47,889 nucleotides of DNA from Ignavibacteriota bacterium (GTDB taxonomy: Bacteria > Bacteroidota > Ignavibacteria > Ignavibacteriales > Melioribacteraceae): NCBI GenBank assembly GCA_002746605.1, contig PDPT01000052.1, forward strand, positions 1 to 47,889. Reading direction: 5' to 3'. This document shows positions 15,867-25,002 of this stretch, piece after piece. Within the stretch, counting starts at the first letter, position 1; every line of letters starts with the position of its first letter. The notes beneath the pieces are model-generated. The model did not search any database. It worked only from the letters and a program-made list of their open reading frames with translations, and was not told where the DNA came from. A program made the translations under genes and the position numbers.

Positions 15867-17585
15867 ATGCTAAGAAAAAAAAGAGTAAATAGAAACACAA
15901 TTATAATATTTTTACTAATATTTTTATCATTTTCGGTTGATATTTTTTCACAATTATTGTTCAGAGATGATTTTCAGACTAAAAATAGTTATTGGTATTG
16001 GCGGTCTGATGGGAACCAACAAAAACCAACTGTGCAAAATGGATTGTTAAAACTGGAATTGTTAAATGCCGTTAATAGTGAGTATTGTAATACGGAAATT
16101 TATGATCCAACCGAACCTTATGGACCCGGTACACAAGTAAGAATTAGGTTAAAGGCTTCAAGTATTCATAGCGGTTCGCGTGGCTGGGGTTTTTGGGATG
16201 GTGATATAGATATTCCTTCTTTATTGTATGATTACGATGTAGCTTGGATTATGCAACAAGGTAGTGATTCATCGGGTACAGATTATAATTGGTTTCAGTT
16301 TGGTGTAAATAAAGATTCGATTAATAATAGGCAAATAATTGATTTAACTGAACTTTTAGATGAAACCAAATGGCATACTTACAAAATTACTTGGAAAGAT
16401 AGGCTGGTTTCGTTACATATTGATAACCGTTTGGTTTTTGTAACAAATCAAACTATTCCGGATGAAAAAATGAGAGTTGATATTTGGATTGATAATAGAG
16501 TTCTTAATCTTTCAAATCCGGCAAATTATAGAAATACAAACTCCGATTCATCAGAAATGCTCGTAGATTTTGTTGAAGTTACAGGATTAGAAGGACCTGA
16601 AATAAGCAGAACTTTGCCGAATAATGTTATCTTTTGGAATAGCCCTAATTCTTTTCCAATCGGGGAAAATAATTCTCTCTGGAAAAAATTTAATATAAAT
16701 TCCTCATCAGAAGGTAAAGCATACTTGTTCTTAACCGGAAGTGCTGAAAATTACAAAAGCATAATGGAATATGACGAGTTGAAGGTAAAATTCAATGGTA
16801 AAGATTTTGGATGGAAAAATAATTTTTCCTTAGACGGAAAGGTTTTAAAAGGTAAAGGTAAATCAATACTGATGGAAGTTGATTTAAAAACAAATAACTT
16901 GCTCAAAATTATTACAAATAAAACACCTTTTTTGAAAGATATAATTCTATTACATTCACCAAAGGGTAAATTAATTTTTTCAAAAGAATATAACGAAACT
17001 GCAAAGACAAATGATGGGCTCTGGAAAACAATAGAAGTTAATGCTGCTGAATCTTCCAATGCTGTTTTATTACTTTCCGGTGAAGCAGAAAAAAATGATG
17101 CAATAAAAATTATTGTTGATAATAAAGATTATGGTTGGAACGGTGAATTTTCAATTGCAGGAAATAAATTAAAAGGTTATCCCAATACGGTGGCTTTGGA
17201 ATTAAACTTAAAACAGGGCAAACATAAAATTGAAATTCACAAAAAAGGAAAACCAATATTATATACCGCTGTAATTTACGGAACATCCACTTTAACCGAT
17301 ATTGATAATGAAGAAGCTGTTGCTTCCGAATTAAAACTTACAGCAAATCCAAATCCGTTTAATAATGCAACGATAATAAATTATACTCTGCCACAGAGCG
17401 GTAGAACCAATATATCAATTTATAATTCAATCGGGCAGCTTGTGGAAACTATAATAAACGAGAACAAAAATAAAGGCAGTTACAAACTTAACTGGAATGC
17501 AGAAAATATAAGTTCGGGCTTATATTTCTGTGTAATAAAATTAGAGTCAAAAGTTAAAGTTCATAAGTTAATGCTGTTAAAATAA
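15867..17585 (+). CDS. Secreted protein with lectin-like domain, two internal repeats and type IX sorting domain
   Basis: The 572-residue protein has a signal peptide (TIIIFLLIFLSFSVDIFSQ). Residues about 28-250 look like a jelly-roll/concanavalin-like domain (LFRDDFQTKNSYWYWRSDG, RGWGFWDGD, TKWHTYKITWKDRLVSLHID), a fold shared by glycan-binding proteins and GH16-type hydrolases; I see no clear catalytic motif. Two related units follow: one around 268-365 (LWKKFNIN...GKDFGWKNNFSLDGKVLKGK) and one around 385-475 (LWKTIEVN...NKDYGWNGEFSIAGNKLKGY). The last ~85 residues are a Por/type IX sorting domain (LTANPNPFNNATIINYTLP, SIYNSIGQLVETI, SSGLYFCVIKLESK). The protein should be exported across the outer membrane. 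The glycosyltransferase follows 12 bases later. Confidence 0.82.
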   Translation: MLRKKRVNRNTIIIFLLIFLSFSVDIFSQLLFRDDFQTKNSYWYWRSDGNQQKPTVQNGLLKLELLNAVNSEYCNTEIYDPTEPYGPGTQVRIRLKASSIHSGSRGWGFWDGDIDIPSLLYDYDVAWIMQQGSDSSGTDYNWFQFGVNKDSINNRQIIDLTELLDETKWHTYKITWKDRLVSLHIDNRLVFVTNQTIPDEKMRVDIWIDNRVLNLSNPANYRNTNSDSSEMLVDFVEVTGLEGPEISRTLPNNVIFWNSPNSFPIGENNSLWKKFNINSSSEGKAYLFLTGSAENYKSIMEYDELKVKFNGKDFGWKNNFSLDGKVLKGKGKSILMEVDLKTNNLLKIITNKTPFLKDIILLHSPKGKLIFSKEYNETAKTNDGLWKTIEVNAAESSNAVLLLSGEAEKNDAIKIIVDNKDYGWNGEFSIAGNKLKGYPNTVALELNLKQGKHKIEIHKKGKPILYTAVIYGTSTLTDIDNEEAVASELKLTANPNPFNNATIINYTLPQSGRTNISIYNSIGQLVETIINENKNKGSYKLNWNAENISSGLYFCVIKLESKVKVHKLMLLK

Positions 17586-17597
17586 ACTTCCTTAAAA

Positions 17598-18734
17598 ATG
17601 ATAATATTGGTTTTCTTATTTATTTTTCTTTTGTTTTTCTATTTATACTTTTTGGATAATATTTCTAAAGGTATAAATAAATTAAATTCAAATCAAAATA
17701 ATTGTTCAATTCAAGAAGTATCTTTCATTTCTGTAATAATTCCATTTAGAAACGAAGAAGATAATCTAAAACGCAGTGTTGAAAGTATTTCATCTCAGAT
17801 ATTTCCTAAAGATAAATATGAAGTTATTTACATTGATGATAACTCAGATGATAATTCTATCGCAATCTTAGAATCATTAGAAAAATTAAATGATATAAAG
17901 ATTTTAAAATCACCAAGTTCTCTAGAAGATAGAGCACATAAAAAGAAAGCATTAAAGTTTGCAATTGATAATGCAAAAGGGGATATAATTATAACAACAG
18001 ATGCCGATTGTTTTCATGGTAGTGATTGGTTGAAAACGATGGCAGCAACATTCAGTAGCGAAACAGGTTTTGTTTCGGGTCCCGTTCAATTTGTTGCAAG
18101 GAATAATCTTTTTCAGAAGTTGCAAGAGTTGGAGTTTTCGGGATTGATTCTTGTCGGTGCGGGACTTATCGGAATTGAGCAGCCTATTATCTGTAATGCT
18201 GCAAATCTTGGCTTTAGAAAAAATGTATTTGATTTTGTTGGTGGTTATGAAGATAATTTAAATATCAGCTCCGGCGATGATGAATTTTTGATGCAGAAAA
18301 TTAATAAGAATACAAATTATAAAGTTAACTTTTGCTTTAATCAAAAAGCTACTTCTTTTACAAATCCAAATGAAAGTTTAGCCCAATTTTATCAACAACG
18401 AAAAAGGTGGGCAAGCAAAGGTTTTTATTATCTTGATAACAAAATCACAGTTCTTCTTATTCTCATTTTTTTCTTTTATCTCAGTTTACCTATTCAGTTA
18501 TTCTTAGGACTATTCAGTAATCAGATATTTATTTATACTTTTCTCTTTAGTTTAATATTAAAGTTTATTTTTGAATATAGGATATTGTTTATTAATTCAA
18601 AAAAATTGTTTACAAAACCCAAATTTTTAGTTTTCATAATTGCCGAATTTTTTCACATACCTTATATAATCATTTCAGGAATTGCAGGTACTTTCGGAAA
18701 CTACAAATGGAAAGGAAGAAAAATTAAAAGGTAA
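17598..18734 (+). CDS. Membrane-anchored family 2 glycosyltransferase
   Basis: The 378-residue protein opens with a membrane helix (ILVFLFIFLLFFYLYFLD), then a GT-A fold: SVIIPFRNEEDNLKRSVESI, the nucleotide-sugar DDNSDDNS loop, the metal-binding TDADC (DxD type), a GGYEDNLNISSGDDE acceptor loop, and the QQRKRWASKG motif of processive-type GT2 enzymes. Two to three C-terminal helices follow (about 280-370). It likely adds sugars to a lipid or extracellular glycan on the cytoplasmic face of the inner membrane; donor and acceptor cannot be read from sequence. It is probably co-transcribed with the type IX-secreted protein upstream, and it ends one base before the end of the convergent flavoprotein gene. 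Confidence 0.88.
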   Translation: MIILVFLFIFLLFFYLYFLDNISKGINKLNSNQNNCSIQEVSFISVIIPFRNEEDNLKRSVESISSQIFPKDKYEVIYIDDNSDDNSIAILESLEKLNDIKILKSPSSLEDRAHKKKALKFAIDNAKGDIIITTDADCFHGSDWLKTMAATFSSETGFVSGPVQFVARNNLFQKLQELEFSGLILVGAGLIGIEQPIICNAANLGFRKNVFDFVGGYEDNLNISSGDDEFLMQKINKNTNYKVNFCFNQKATSFTNPNESLAQFYQQRKRWASKGFYYLDNKITVLLILIFFFYLSLPIQLFLGLFSNQIFIYTFLFSLILKFIFEYRILFINSKKLFTKPKFLVFIIAEFFHIPYIIISGIAGTFGNYKWKGRKIKR

Positions 18735-18735
18735 T

Positions 18736-19905
18736 TTAACTAAAAAAAGTTTTTGCTACATCAATTAACAGTGAAGGTTTATTTATAACTGCTGTTTTAG
18801 CAACCTGGCCTAAAGTTAATTTATCTTTTGGTAATTTTTTAAGTGAATGAGCAATGCTGTTATACTTTTCGTCCGTTAAATTATAAATACCGTTTTTAAT
18901 TCTGTTAAACATTTCGTGGCGTTTACCGAGACGGTTGTGCCATTCTTTTTCATAATTGCTAATTAAACTTAAATCATCTTTAACAATTGCTTCACCCGAA
19001 ATTTTGCCGGCAATACTCCCTCCAATCATTCCGCTGATTATTCCTCCTCCGGAAAGCGGATTTATTTGTCTTGCGGCATCGCCAACCAACATTACATTTT
19101 CTTTAACAATTTTTTCTAAAGTTGGTGTAAACGGAATTCCTCCGGCAACTTGTGATAATACGGATGCGTTTGGAAAATGTTTTTCTAAAAATTCATTTAG
19201 AAAAGATAAAGCGGATCTTTTTCTGCCAATATTCCCGGTAATTGCAAGTCCTATATTTGCTAAAGCATTACCTTTCGGGAAAACCCAAAGATAGCCTTGC
19301 GGAGCATAAATATTGCCCCAATAGAAATAGCATGTATTTTCTTTTACGTCCACATTAGAAACGGTTACTTGGATTCCGCTTTCCATATCGCGGAAATCTG
19401 AATGAGTTTTTAATCCTGCCCATCTTCCAACTCTGGATTCAACTCCATCAGCACCGATTATAATTTTGCCTTCAACTTTTTTTTCTTTTCCGCGATATTC
19501 AAATTGTACACCGTTAATTTTTTTATTATCATCAAAAGTAAGTGCATTAACATATGCTCTTGTTAAAATATCTGCTCCTTTTTGCGAAGCCATATTTGCC
19601 AGTTCGTAATCAAAAATTTTTCTTTCCAGAATACAGCCTTTGCCGTCAAAAGAAATATCTATTTGTGTTTTATCGGGTGCAATAAAACTAAATTCCGTTA
19701 TTTCTGTTGTAATCCACTTAGGATTAGGCTCAACAAATTCTTTTAAACCTGCTAAGCTGACTGCCTCACCGCATCTGACCGGATAACCAACATCTCTGTC
19801 TTTCTCTAAAATTAAAACAGAAGCTCCTTTTTCGGCGGCGTATTTGGCAGCAATTGAACCTGCAGGTCCGGCACCAATAACAATTATATCATATTTATTT
19901 TTCAT
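18736..19905 (-). CDS. Geranylgeranyl reductase family flavoprotein
   Basis: The 389-residue protein begins with an FAD Rossmann motif DIIVIGAGPAGSIAAKYAAE and ILEKDRDVG, followed by PVRCGEAVS, the R-x-C-G-E block characteristic of geranylgeranyl-reductase-type enzymes, and has the second FAD motif MLVGDAARQINPLSGGGI near residue 275. Family members hydrogenate isoprenoid double bonds of lipids, quinones or chlorophyll side chains. A two-cluster ferredoxin gene lies immediately upstream, overlapping by 4 bases, and is the likely electron donor. In a bacterium without evident photosynthesis genes here, menaquinone or polyprenyl side-chain reduction is a reasonable but unproven role. Confidence 0.85.
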   Translation of the reverse strand: MKNKYDIIVIGAGPAGSIAAKYAAEKGASVLILEKDRDVGYPVRCGEAVSLAGLKEFVEPNPKWITTEITEFSFIAPDKTQIDISFDGKGCILERKIFDYELANMASQKGADILTRAYVNALTFDDNKKINGVQFEYRGKEKKVEGKIIIGADGVESRVGRWAGLKTHSDFRDMESGIQVTVSNVDVKENTCYFYWGNIYAPQGYLWVFPKGNALANIGLAITGNIGRKRSALSFLNEFLEKHFPNASVLSQVAGGIPFTPTLEKIVKENVMLVGDAARQINPLSGGGIISGMIGGSIAGKISGEAIVKDDLSLISNYEKEWHNRLGKRHEMFNRIKNGIYNLTDEKYNSIAHSLKKLPKDKLTLGQVAKTAVINKPSLLIDVAKTFFS

Positions 19906-20102
19906 CTTTTTTTTGCTTTCAAATTTTTATTGAACTTTAATACTTCAATGGGACATGACCAAACACATTTAACGCAATTGGTGCAGAGTTCTTCTACTAT
20001 TTCTATTTCTGCTTCCTTAAGTTCTATTGCATCTTCGGGACAAACACCTACGCAGCATCCGCAAAAATCACATTTATTAGGTAAAACTTCTATCATTAAC
20101 AA
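19902..20102 (-). CDS. 2x[4Fe-4S] ferredoxin
   Basis: This small protein (64-66 residues) is a bacterial-type ferredoxin with two complete cluster motifs, CDFCGCCVGVCPEDA and CTNCVKCVWSCPIEV. It overlaps the flavoprotein gene by 4 bases and probably feeds it electrons. Two starts are possible: TTG at 20102-20100, with AAAGGA seven bases upstream, and ATG at 20096 (MIEVLPNKCDFCG), where that ribosome binding site would be 13 bases away. The spacing favours TTG; the choice changes only two residues. The tail is lysine-rich. Confidence 0.9.
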   Translation of the reverse strand: MLMIEVLPNKCDFCGCCVGVCPEDAIELKEAEIEIVEELCTNCVKCVWSCPIEVLKFNKNLKAKKR

Positions 20103-20247
20103 AATATATTCCTTTCGTAAAAAAATAATTGTAAAAATATAATGCTTTTAATTAATATGAAACCTCTTTAAAAAATCTTTTCTTTATCGATAATTGAACA
20201 AGGTTATTTTCTTAATAACTTAACAGCCAATTATTTAAGAGATTTCT

Positions 20248-21828
20248 ATGATAAAATTCGATAAAGATAAAAGTATCGATTACTTTAAAACTTTATTTAA
20301 TGATAATCGAAATGGAATATGCATAGTTAATAACGAAGGTAAAGTTATTGAGCTAAATAAGTATTATGCAGATCTGTTTGGATTTAATAAAAAAGATTTA
20401 ATCGGAAAACATTATACTGATTTTGTTGCTGATGAGCATATTCCTACTGCTAAAAAGAATCATCGGAAGATTTTTAATGGTACCGATATTCTAAAAGCTG
20501 AAGAAAAAGTAAAACATAAAAACGGAACTTATTTTTATCTTCAAACAACAAATATAAAGGTAAATGATAGTAATGGTAATAAATTAAGAATTACTACTGC
20601 CGTAGATGTTTCTAAAAGATTGAAGAACGAACTTGTTCAATCCGTATTGTTGGAAATTGCTAATCTTACAAATTACTCAATGCCTAACCAAAAATTTTAT
20701 TCTTCAATTCACTCGGCTATATGCAAGTTAGTTCCTATAAAGAATATGACGGTATCAGTAAATAATTACATATCCGAATATGTTGATTATCCATACAATG
20801 CCAATGAATATAATATGACTTGTGAGAGCGAACTTGAAAAAGAATATGAAATTTTCTCAGAATACAAAAAACCGATTTTAATATCGGAACAAAAAATAAA
20901 TGAACTTATTGAAGAAAATAAATTATGTGATTATTTAATTAAACCTAAAAGTATTTTGGTTATTCCACTAATTATAAGTAATAATCTACTTGGAACAATT
21001 ACAATTAAAGATTATGTTCCAAGAGAATATTCTAAAAATGAATTGGAATTATTAGAAATTGTAGCTTCGCAAATCGCAAATGTAGTGGATAGAAAAAATT
21101 ATGAGGAAAAATTAATTTTTGCAAAAAATACAGCTGAAGAAGCGTTGAAACTTAAATCGGAATTTTTAGCTCAAATATCGCACGAAATAAGAACACCTCT
21201 TAATTCAATTGTAAGTTTTGCATCTTTAATAAAAGCAGAATTGGAAGAACATTTATCCGAAGACCTTACCGAAGCATTTCAACATATAGAAAGAGGAGGC
21301 TCAAGATTAACACGAACAATAGATCTTATACTTAATGCTTCCAAATCACAAAAAAATGATTACCAAATTTTTCCTGAAGAATTACTTTTGTGTGATGATA
21401 TTTTGAACCCTCTGGTTAAGGAACTTCAAACTAAAGCAAAACAAAAAAACTTAAACTTGAATTTTATTAATCCTGAAAATAAAATAAGATTAGTTTGCGA
21501 TCAGTATTCAACCACACAACTTTTCTCTAACTTAATTGAGAATGCTATAAAATATACTAAAGAAGGTTCTATTGATATAAGTCTATTCTATAATAAAATG
21601 GGACAAATTCAGGTTGATGTAAAAGATACTGGAATTGGTATTTCTGAAGATTATTTTCCAAAACTATTTGAACCGTTTTCGCAGGAAGAGCAAGGTTACA
21701 CAAGAACTTATGAAGGGATTGGATTGGGACTTTCACTTGTAAAAAATTACGCAGAACTAAACAACGCGAATATAAGTGTTCAAAGTAAAAAAAATGAAGG
21801 CTCTCTATTTTCAGTTATCTTTAATTAA
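20248..21828 (+). CDS. PAS-GAF sensor histidine kinase
   Basis: The 526-residue soluble protein has a PAS domain (about 10-125; GICIVNNEGKVIELNKYYAD, GTDILKAEEKVKHKNG), a GAF domain (about 130-290), a HisKA segment with H312 in ISHEIRTPLNSIVSFASL and an ATPase domain (about 390-526; FSNLIENAIKYTKEG, DTGIGIS, GIGLGLSLVKNYAEL). It is an orphan: no response regulator is adjacent. The HEIRTPL signature is of the hybrid-kinase class, but no receiver is attached. A strong bidirectional hairpin follows it. Confidence 0.92.
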   Translation: MIKFDKDKSIDYFKTLFNDNRNGICIVNNEGKVIELNKYYADLFGFNKKDLIGKHYTDFVADEHIPTAKKNHRKIFNGTDILKAEEKVKHKNGTYFYLQTTNIKVNDSNGNKLRITTAVDVSKRLKNELVQSVLLEIANLTNYSMPNQKFYSSIHSAICKLVPIKNMTVSVNNYISEYVDYPYNANEYNMTCESELEKEYEIFSEYKKPILISEQKINELIEENKLCDYLIKPKSILVIPLIISNNLLGTITIKDYVPREYSKNELELLEIVASQIANVVDRKNYEEKLIFAKNTAEEALKLKSEFLAQISHEIRTPLNSIVSFASLIKAELEEHLSEDLTEAFQHIERGGSRLTRTIDLILNASKSQKNDYQIFPEELLLCDDILNPLVKELQTKAKQKNLNLNFINPENKIRLVCDQYSTTQLFSNLIENAIKYTKEGSIDISLFYNKMGQIQVDVKDTGIGISEDYFPKLFEPFSQEEQGYTRTYEGIGLGLSLVKNYAELNNANISVQSKKNEGSLFSVIFN

Positions 21829-21905
21829 AATAGGGCTCTAAATTAAACTGAAAAAATTTTTTACAAAGAGTTTTATTGCTTATATAATTGCCTAAATTTT
21901 TTGCA

Positions 21906-21933
21906 ATCCCGCTTATCAATTGATGAGCGGGAT
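21906..21933. terminator. Bidirectional intrinsic terminator
   Basis: A perfect 8-base stem ATCCCGCT (21906-21913) and AGCGGGAT (21926-21933) is flanked by T-rich sequence on the plus side (AACTATTTTTTAC) and by TTGCAAAAAATTT in minus orientation. It lies between two convergent genes, the PAS-GAF kinase and the aspartase, and can serve both. Confidence 0.8.
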
Positions 21934-21982
21934 AACTATTTTTTACTTTTTTGAGAGAACTAGATTAAACACTCTAAAATCA

Positions 21983-23839
21983 TTATTTCCCAATCATATT
22001 TTCCGGTGCTAATAACTTATTTAATTCTTCTTCCGATAAAAGTTCTTTTTCCAGAACCAGTTCATAAACACCACGATTGGTTTCAAGTGCTTCTTTGGCA
22101 ATTTGTGTACTTGTTTCGTAACCGAGTATAGGATTTAATGCGGTTATAAGTCCGATGCTGTTTTTAACCAGATTAGAGCAATGTTTTTCATTTACTGTAA
22201 TTCCATCAATACATCTGTATTTTAGAGTATTCATTCCATTAATCAGTATTGAAATTGATTCAAAAATACTTTGTACAATTACAGGTTCCATTACGTTTAG
22301 TTCAAGCTGTCCTGCTTCGGCTCCGAGTGTAACGGTTAAATCATTCCCGATAACTTTAAAGGCAATTTGGTTAACAACTTCAGGTATAACGGGATTTACT
22401 TTCCCAGGCATTATTGATGAACCGGGTTGCATTGCCGGAAGATTTATTTCGTTTAATCCTGTTCTTGGTCCGGATGATAACAATCTTAAATCATTAGAAA
22501 TTTTTGATAACTTTACAGCCAATCTTTTTATTGCCGATGAATAAATTACAAAAGCTCCGGTATCTTGTGTTGCTTCAACTAAATTACCTGCAAGAACAAC
22601 ATCATAATTGCTTATTTCTTTAAGATATTCAACACACTTTTGGCTGTAGCCTTTAGGAGCATTTATACCTGTTCCGATTGCAGTTGCACCCATATTAACT
22701 TCGAGAAATAATTTTGCATTTTGCTCAAGTCTTTGAATTTCCTCTTCGAGTGTAACGGCATAAGCTTCAAATTCTTGTCCGAGTGTCATAGGAACAGCAT
22801 CTTGCAACTGAGTTCTTCCCATTTTAATTATATTCTCAAATTCTTTTCCTTTATTCCTGAATGAACTAATTAATTCTTTTAGAGTAAAAATTAAATTTTC
22901 ATTTGATTTTATTACAGCAAGTTTAATTGCCGTAGGATAAGCATCGTTTGTTGATTGTGATAAATTTACATGATTGTTTGGATGACAATATTTGTAATTC
23001 CCTTTCTCTCTATTCAATAATTCCAATGCTCTATTTGCAATCACTTCATTTGCATTCATATTTGTCGAAGTTCCGGCACCGCCTTGAATCATATCTACAA
23101 CAAAATTTGTATGAAGTTTACCATTTATAATTTCATTACATGATTCAATTATTGCATCTGCTACCGGTTTAGAGAGAAGACCAAGCTCGTGATTGGCTTT
23201 TGCCGCTGCCATTTTTACCATTCCGAGAGCTTCAATAATATTTGGGAATGTATTTATTGTTTGTCCGCTGATATTAAAATTCTCTAAAGCTCTTAAAGTC
23301 TGAACGCCGTAATATTTATTTGCGGGAACATTCCGTTCTCCTAATAGATCATGTTCTTTTCTTGTTCTGCTTGTGTCATATTGTGCCCCTATGTTAGCCG
23401 AGCGTGCATTTGTATGTCGTAATCGGCGAGAAATAACTTCTGAAATTTTAGTATATAGTTTTATTGCAATACGTCCGTTATCTTGCATTATTTTATCTAA
23501 CTGTACTTTTTTTATATAAACAACCTTAGTATTCAATAAAGCTCTGGCAGAAGTTGAATGAGGTGAATCATCTATTAACGAACCTTCGCCAAGGAAGTCG
23601 TATTTTGAGAAGAATGAAAGTCTCTTTTCTTGTCCGAATGGAGTTCGGTGAAAGAGTTCAATTTCTCCTTCATAAATCATGTAAACATGATTTCGGGAAT
23701 TATTTTCACTAAATAAAAGTTTTCCGTTTTCAATTTCTTTAAATTGCATTTCCGAGGCAACAACTTCGAGTTCGGATTCTTCAAATTTTTCAAACAATTC
23801 TACTTTCGAAATAAATTCTTTAATTATTTTTGTATCCAT
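21983..23839 (-). CDS. aspA: Aspartate ammonia-lyase with N-terminal cyclic-nucleotide-binding domain
   Basis: Residues about 1-140 form a cNMP-binding beta-roll (LLFSENNSRNHVYMIYEGEI, FLGEGSLIDDSPHSTSARAL), with the GE and A/S-rich elements of the phosphate-binding cassette. Residues about 155-618 are a full aspartase: ERNVPANKYYGVQTLRA, the G473-S-S-I-M-P-G-K-V-N superfamily signature, then PVIPEVVNQIAFKVIGND and GQLELNVMEPVI, which match aspartase rather than fumarase. The enzyme deaminates L-aspartate reversibly to fumarate and ammonia; the extra domain suggests allosteric control by a nucleotide, or a scaffold use. Length 618 against about 470 for ordinary aspartases fits the fusion. Stand-alone gene, starting 74 bases from the divergent ECF sigma gene. 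Confidence 0.92.
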   Translation of the reverse strand: MDTKIIKEFISKVELFEKFEESELEVVASEMQFKEIENGKLLFSENNSRNHVYMIYEGEIELFHRTPFGQEKRLSFFSKYDFLGEGSLIDDSPHSTSARALLNTKVVYIKKVQLDKIMQDNGRIAIKLYTKISEVISRRLRHTNARSANIGAQYDTSRTRKEHDLLGERNVPANKYYGVQTLRALENFNISGQTINTFPNIIEALGMVKMAAAKANHELGLLSKPVADAIIESCNEIINGKLHTNFVVDMIQGGAGTSTNMNANEVIANRALELLNREKGNYKYCHPNNHVNLSQSTNDAYPTAIKLAVIKSNENLIFTLKELISSFRNKGKEFENIIKMGRTQLQDAVPMTLGQEFEAYAVTLEEEIQRLEQNAKLFLEVNMGATAIGTGINAPKGYSQKCVEYLKEISNYDVVLAGNLVEATQDTGAFVIYSSAIKRLAVKLSKISNDLRLLSSGPRTGLNEINLPAMQPGSSIMPGKVNPVIPEVVNQIAFKVIGNDLTVTLGAEAGQLELNVMEPVIVQSIFESISILINGMNTLKYRCIDGITVNEKHCSNLVKNSIGLITALNPILGYETSTQIAKEALETNRGVYELVLEKELLSEEELNKLLAPENMIGK

Positions 23840-23913
23840 AACTAATTTTCTCCCAAAAAATTATTAAAACTATGTAACAATTTAATATTCTATTTCGTCT
23901 TTAACTATAGAAA

Positions 23914-24447
23914 ATGATACTGAATAATAAAAAATATAACTTTTTAATAAAACAATATAAAAATAGAGTTTACAGCTATTCTATTTTCCTACTTAAAAAT
24001 AGAATGGATGCAGATGATGTAACTCAAGAAGTATTGATAAAAATCTGGGAAAATATCGGAGAGTTTAAAATGCTTTCTGCAAAAACTTGGATAATGAAAA
24101 CTACTCACAATCTTTGTATCGATTATCTGAGAAAAAGAAAATCCGATTTATGTAAAAATCCCTTTTCGATTGATGATGTGAGCCAATTTATGGTAAATAA
24201 GGACGAACAAAATCCCGCAAAGGAATTGGAAAATAAAATGACGGATGTTAAAATAAAAAATGCAATTAAACTTTTATCCGAAAATCAAAGGAGTATTTTC
24301 GTTCTGTATCAAATACAAGGAATGAAATATAAAGAAATTAGTAAAACATTGGAGATTCCGATTAACACGGTAAAAGTTTATCTGCTCAGAGCCAGAAAAC
24401 AATTACAAGAATATTTAAGTAAAGATAAGTTACAAGAGGTAGCATAA
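23914..24447 (+). CDS. ECF-family RNA polymerase sigma factor
   Basis: The 177-residue protein has sigma region 2 (YSIFLLKNRMDADDVTQEVLIKIWEN, with the DADDVTQEV core) and region 4 with a helix-turn-helix (YKEISKTLEIPINTVKVYLLRARKQLQEYL). There is no region 1 or 3, as in extracytoplasmic-function factors. It is followed with no gap by a single-pass membrane protein and then by two DUF4252 proteins, a gene set that recurs in Bacteroidetes-type genomes; the neighbour is therefore the likely anti-sigma factor. Target promoters cannot be read from this window. Confidence 0.93.
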   Translation: MILNNKKYNFLIKQYKNRVYSYSIFLLKNRMDADDVTQEVLIKIWENIGEFKMLSAKTWIMKTTHNLCIDYLRKRKSDLCKNPFSIDDVSQFMVNKDEQNPAKELENKMTDVKIKNAIKLLSENQRSIFVLYQIQGMKYKEISKTLEIPINTVKVYLLRARKQLQEYLSKDKLQEVA

Positions 24448-25002
24448 ATGAAAGATGAATTATTAAATAGAATAATTGCAGTTGCTTATAACGATGCATC
24501 AATTATAGAGAAATTTAAAATATACAGATTGGCAAAAAAAAATAAAGAAGTAAAACAAACTTTAGATGAATATAAAAATGCTGCTTCCGAAACAAGGAAT
24601 ATTTCACCTGATAATTGTCCCGATAAAATTATAGAAAATATAAAAGTAAGAACAAATTATCGACCTCTAAACAGAGATTCTTTATCTGACGATCTGTTCT
24701 CATTTGTTTTTGGAAGACCAAAATTTGTTAGCGGTTTAGTGGTTTTATTTCTTGCAGCTTTAATCTCAACATTGTTTTTAAGCAGAAAAGATATACACAA
24801 GCAGTACACACAAAAAGAAATTCAGATTGCCGATAAAGAAGTAAGGCATTCATTAAATATAGTTGCAAACATACTTAAAGAAACATCAAAAACCGTTGAA
24901 GAAGATGTGCTTGCAAAAAGAGTAAGCGCACCTATTCATAAAAGTATAAATTTTGTAAATAATTACTTACAAGGAGAAAACACAAATGGAAAAGTTAATT
25001 AA
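24448..25002 (+). CDS. Putative membrane anti-sigma factor
   Basis: The 184-residue protein starts at the base after the sigma stop codon, with AGAGGT upstream. It has a charged helical cytoplasmic part (about 1-85), one membrane helix (about 92-112, FVSGLVVLFLAALISTLFLS) and a helical outer part. This topology and placement fit an anti-sigma factor that holds the ECF sigma at the membrane. I see no zinc-binding HxxxCxxC motif, so it is not of the ZAS class. Its 3' end overlaps the next gene by 17 bases. Function inferred from context. Confidence 0.7.
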   Translation: MKDELLNRIIAVAYNDASIIEKFKIYRLAKKNKEVKQTLDEYKNAASETRNISPDNCPDKIIENIKVRTNYRPLNRDSLSDDLFSFVFGRPKFVSGLVVLFLAALISTLFLSRKDIHKQYTQKEIQIADKEVRHSLNIVANILKETSKTVEEDVLAKRVSAPIHKSINFVNNYLQGENTNGKVN

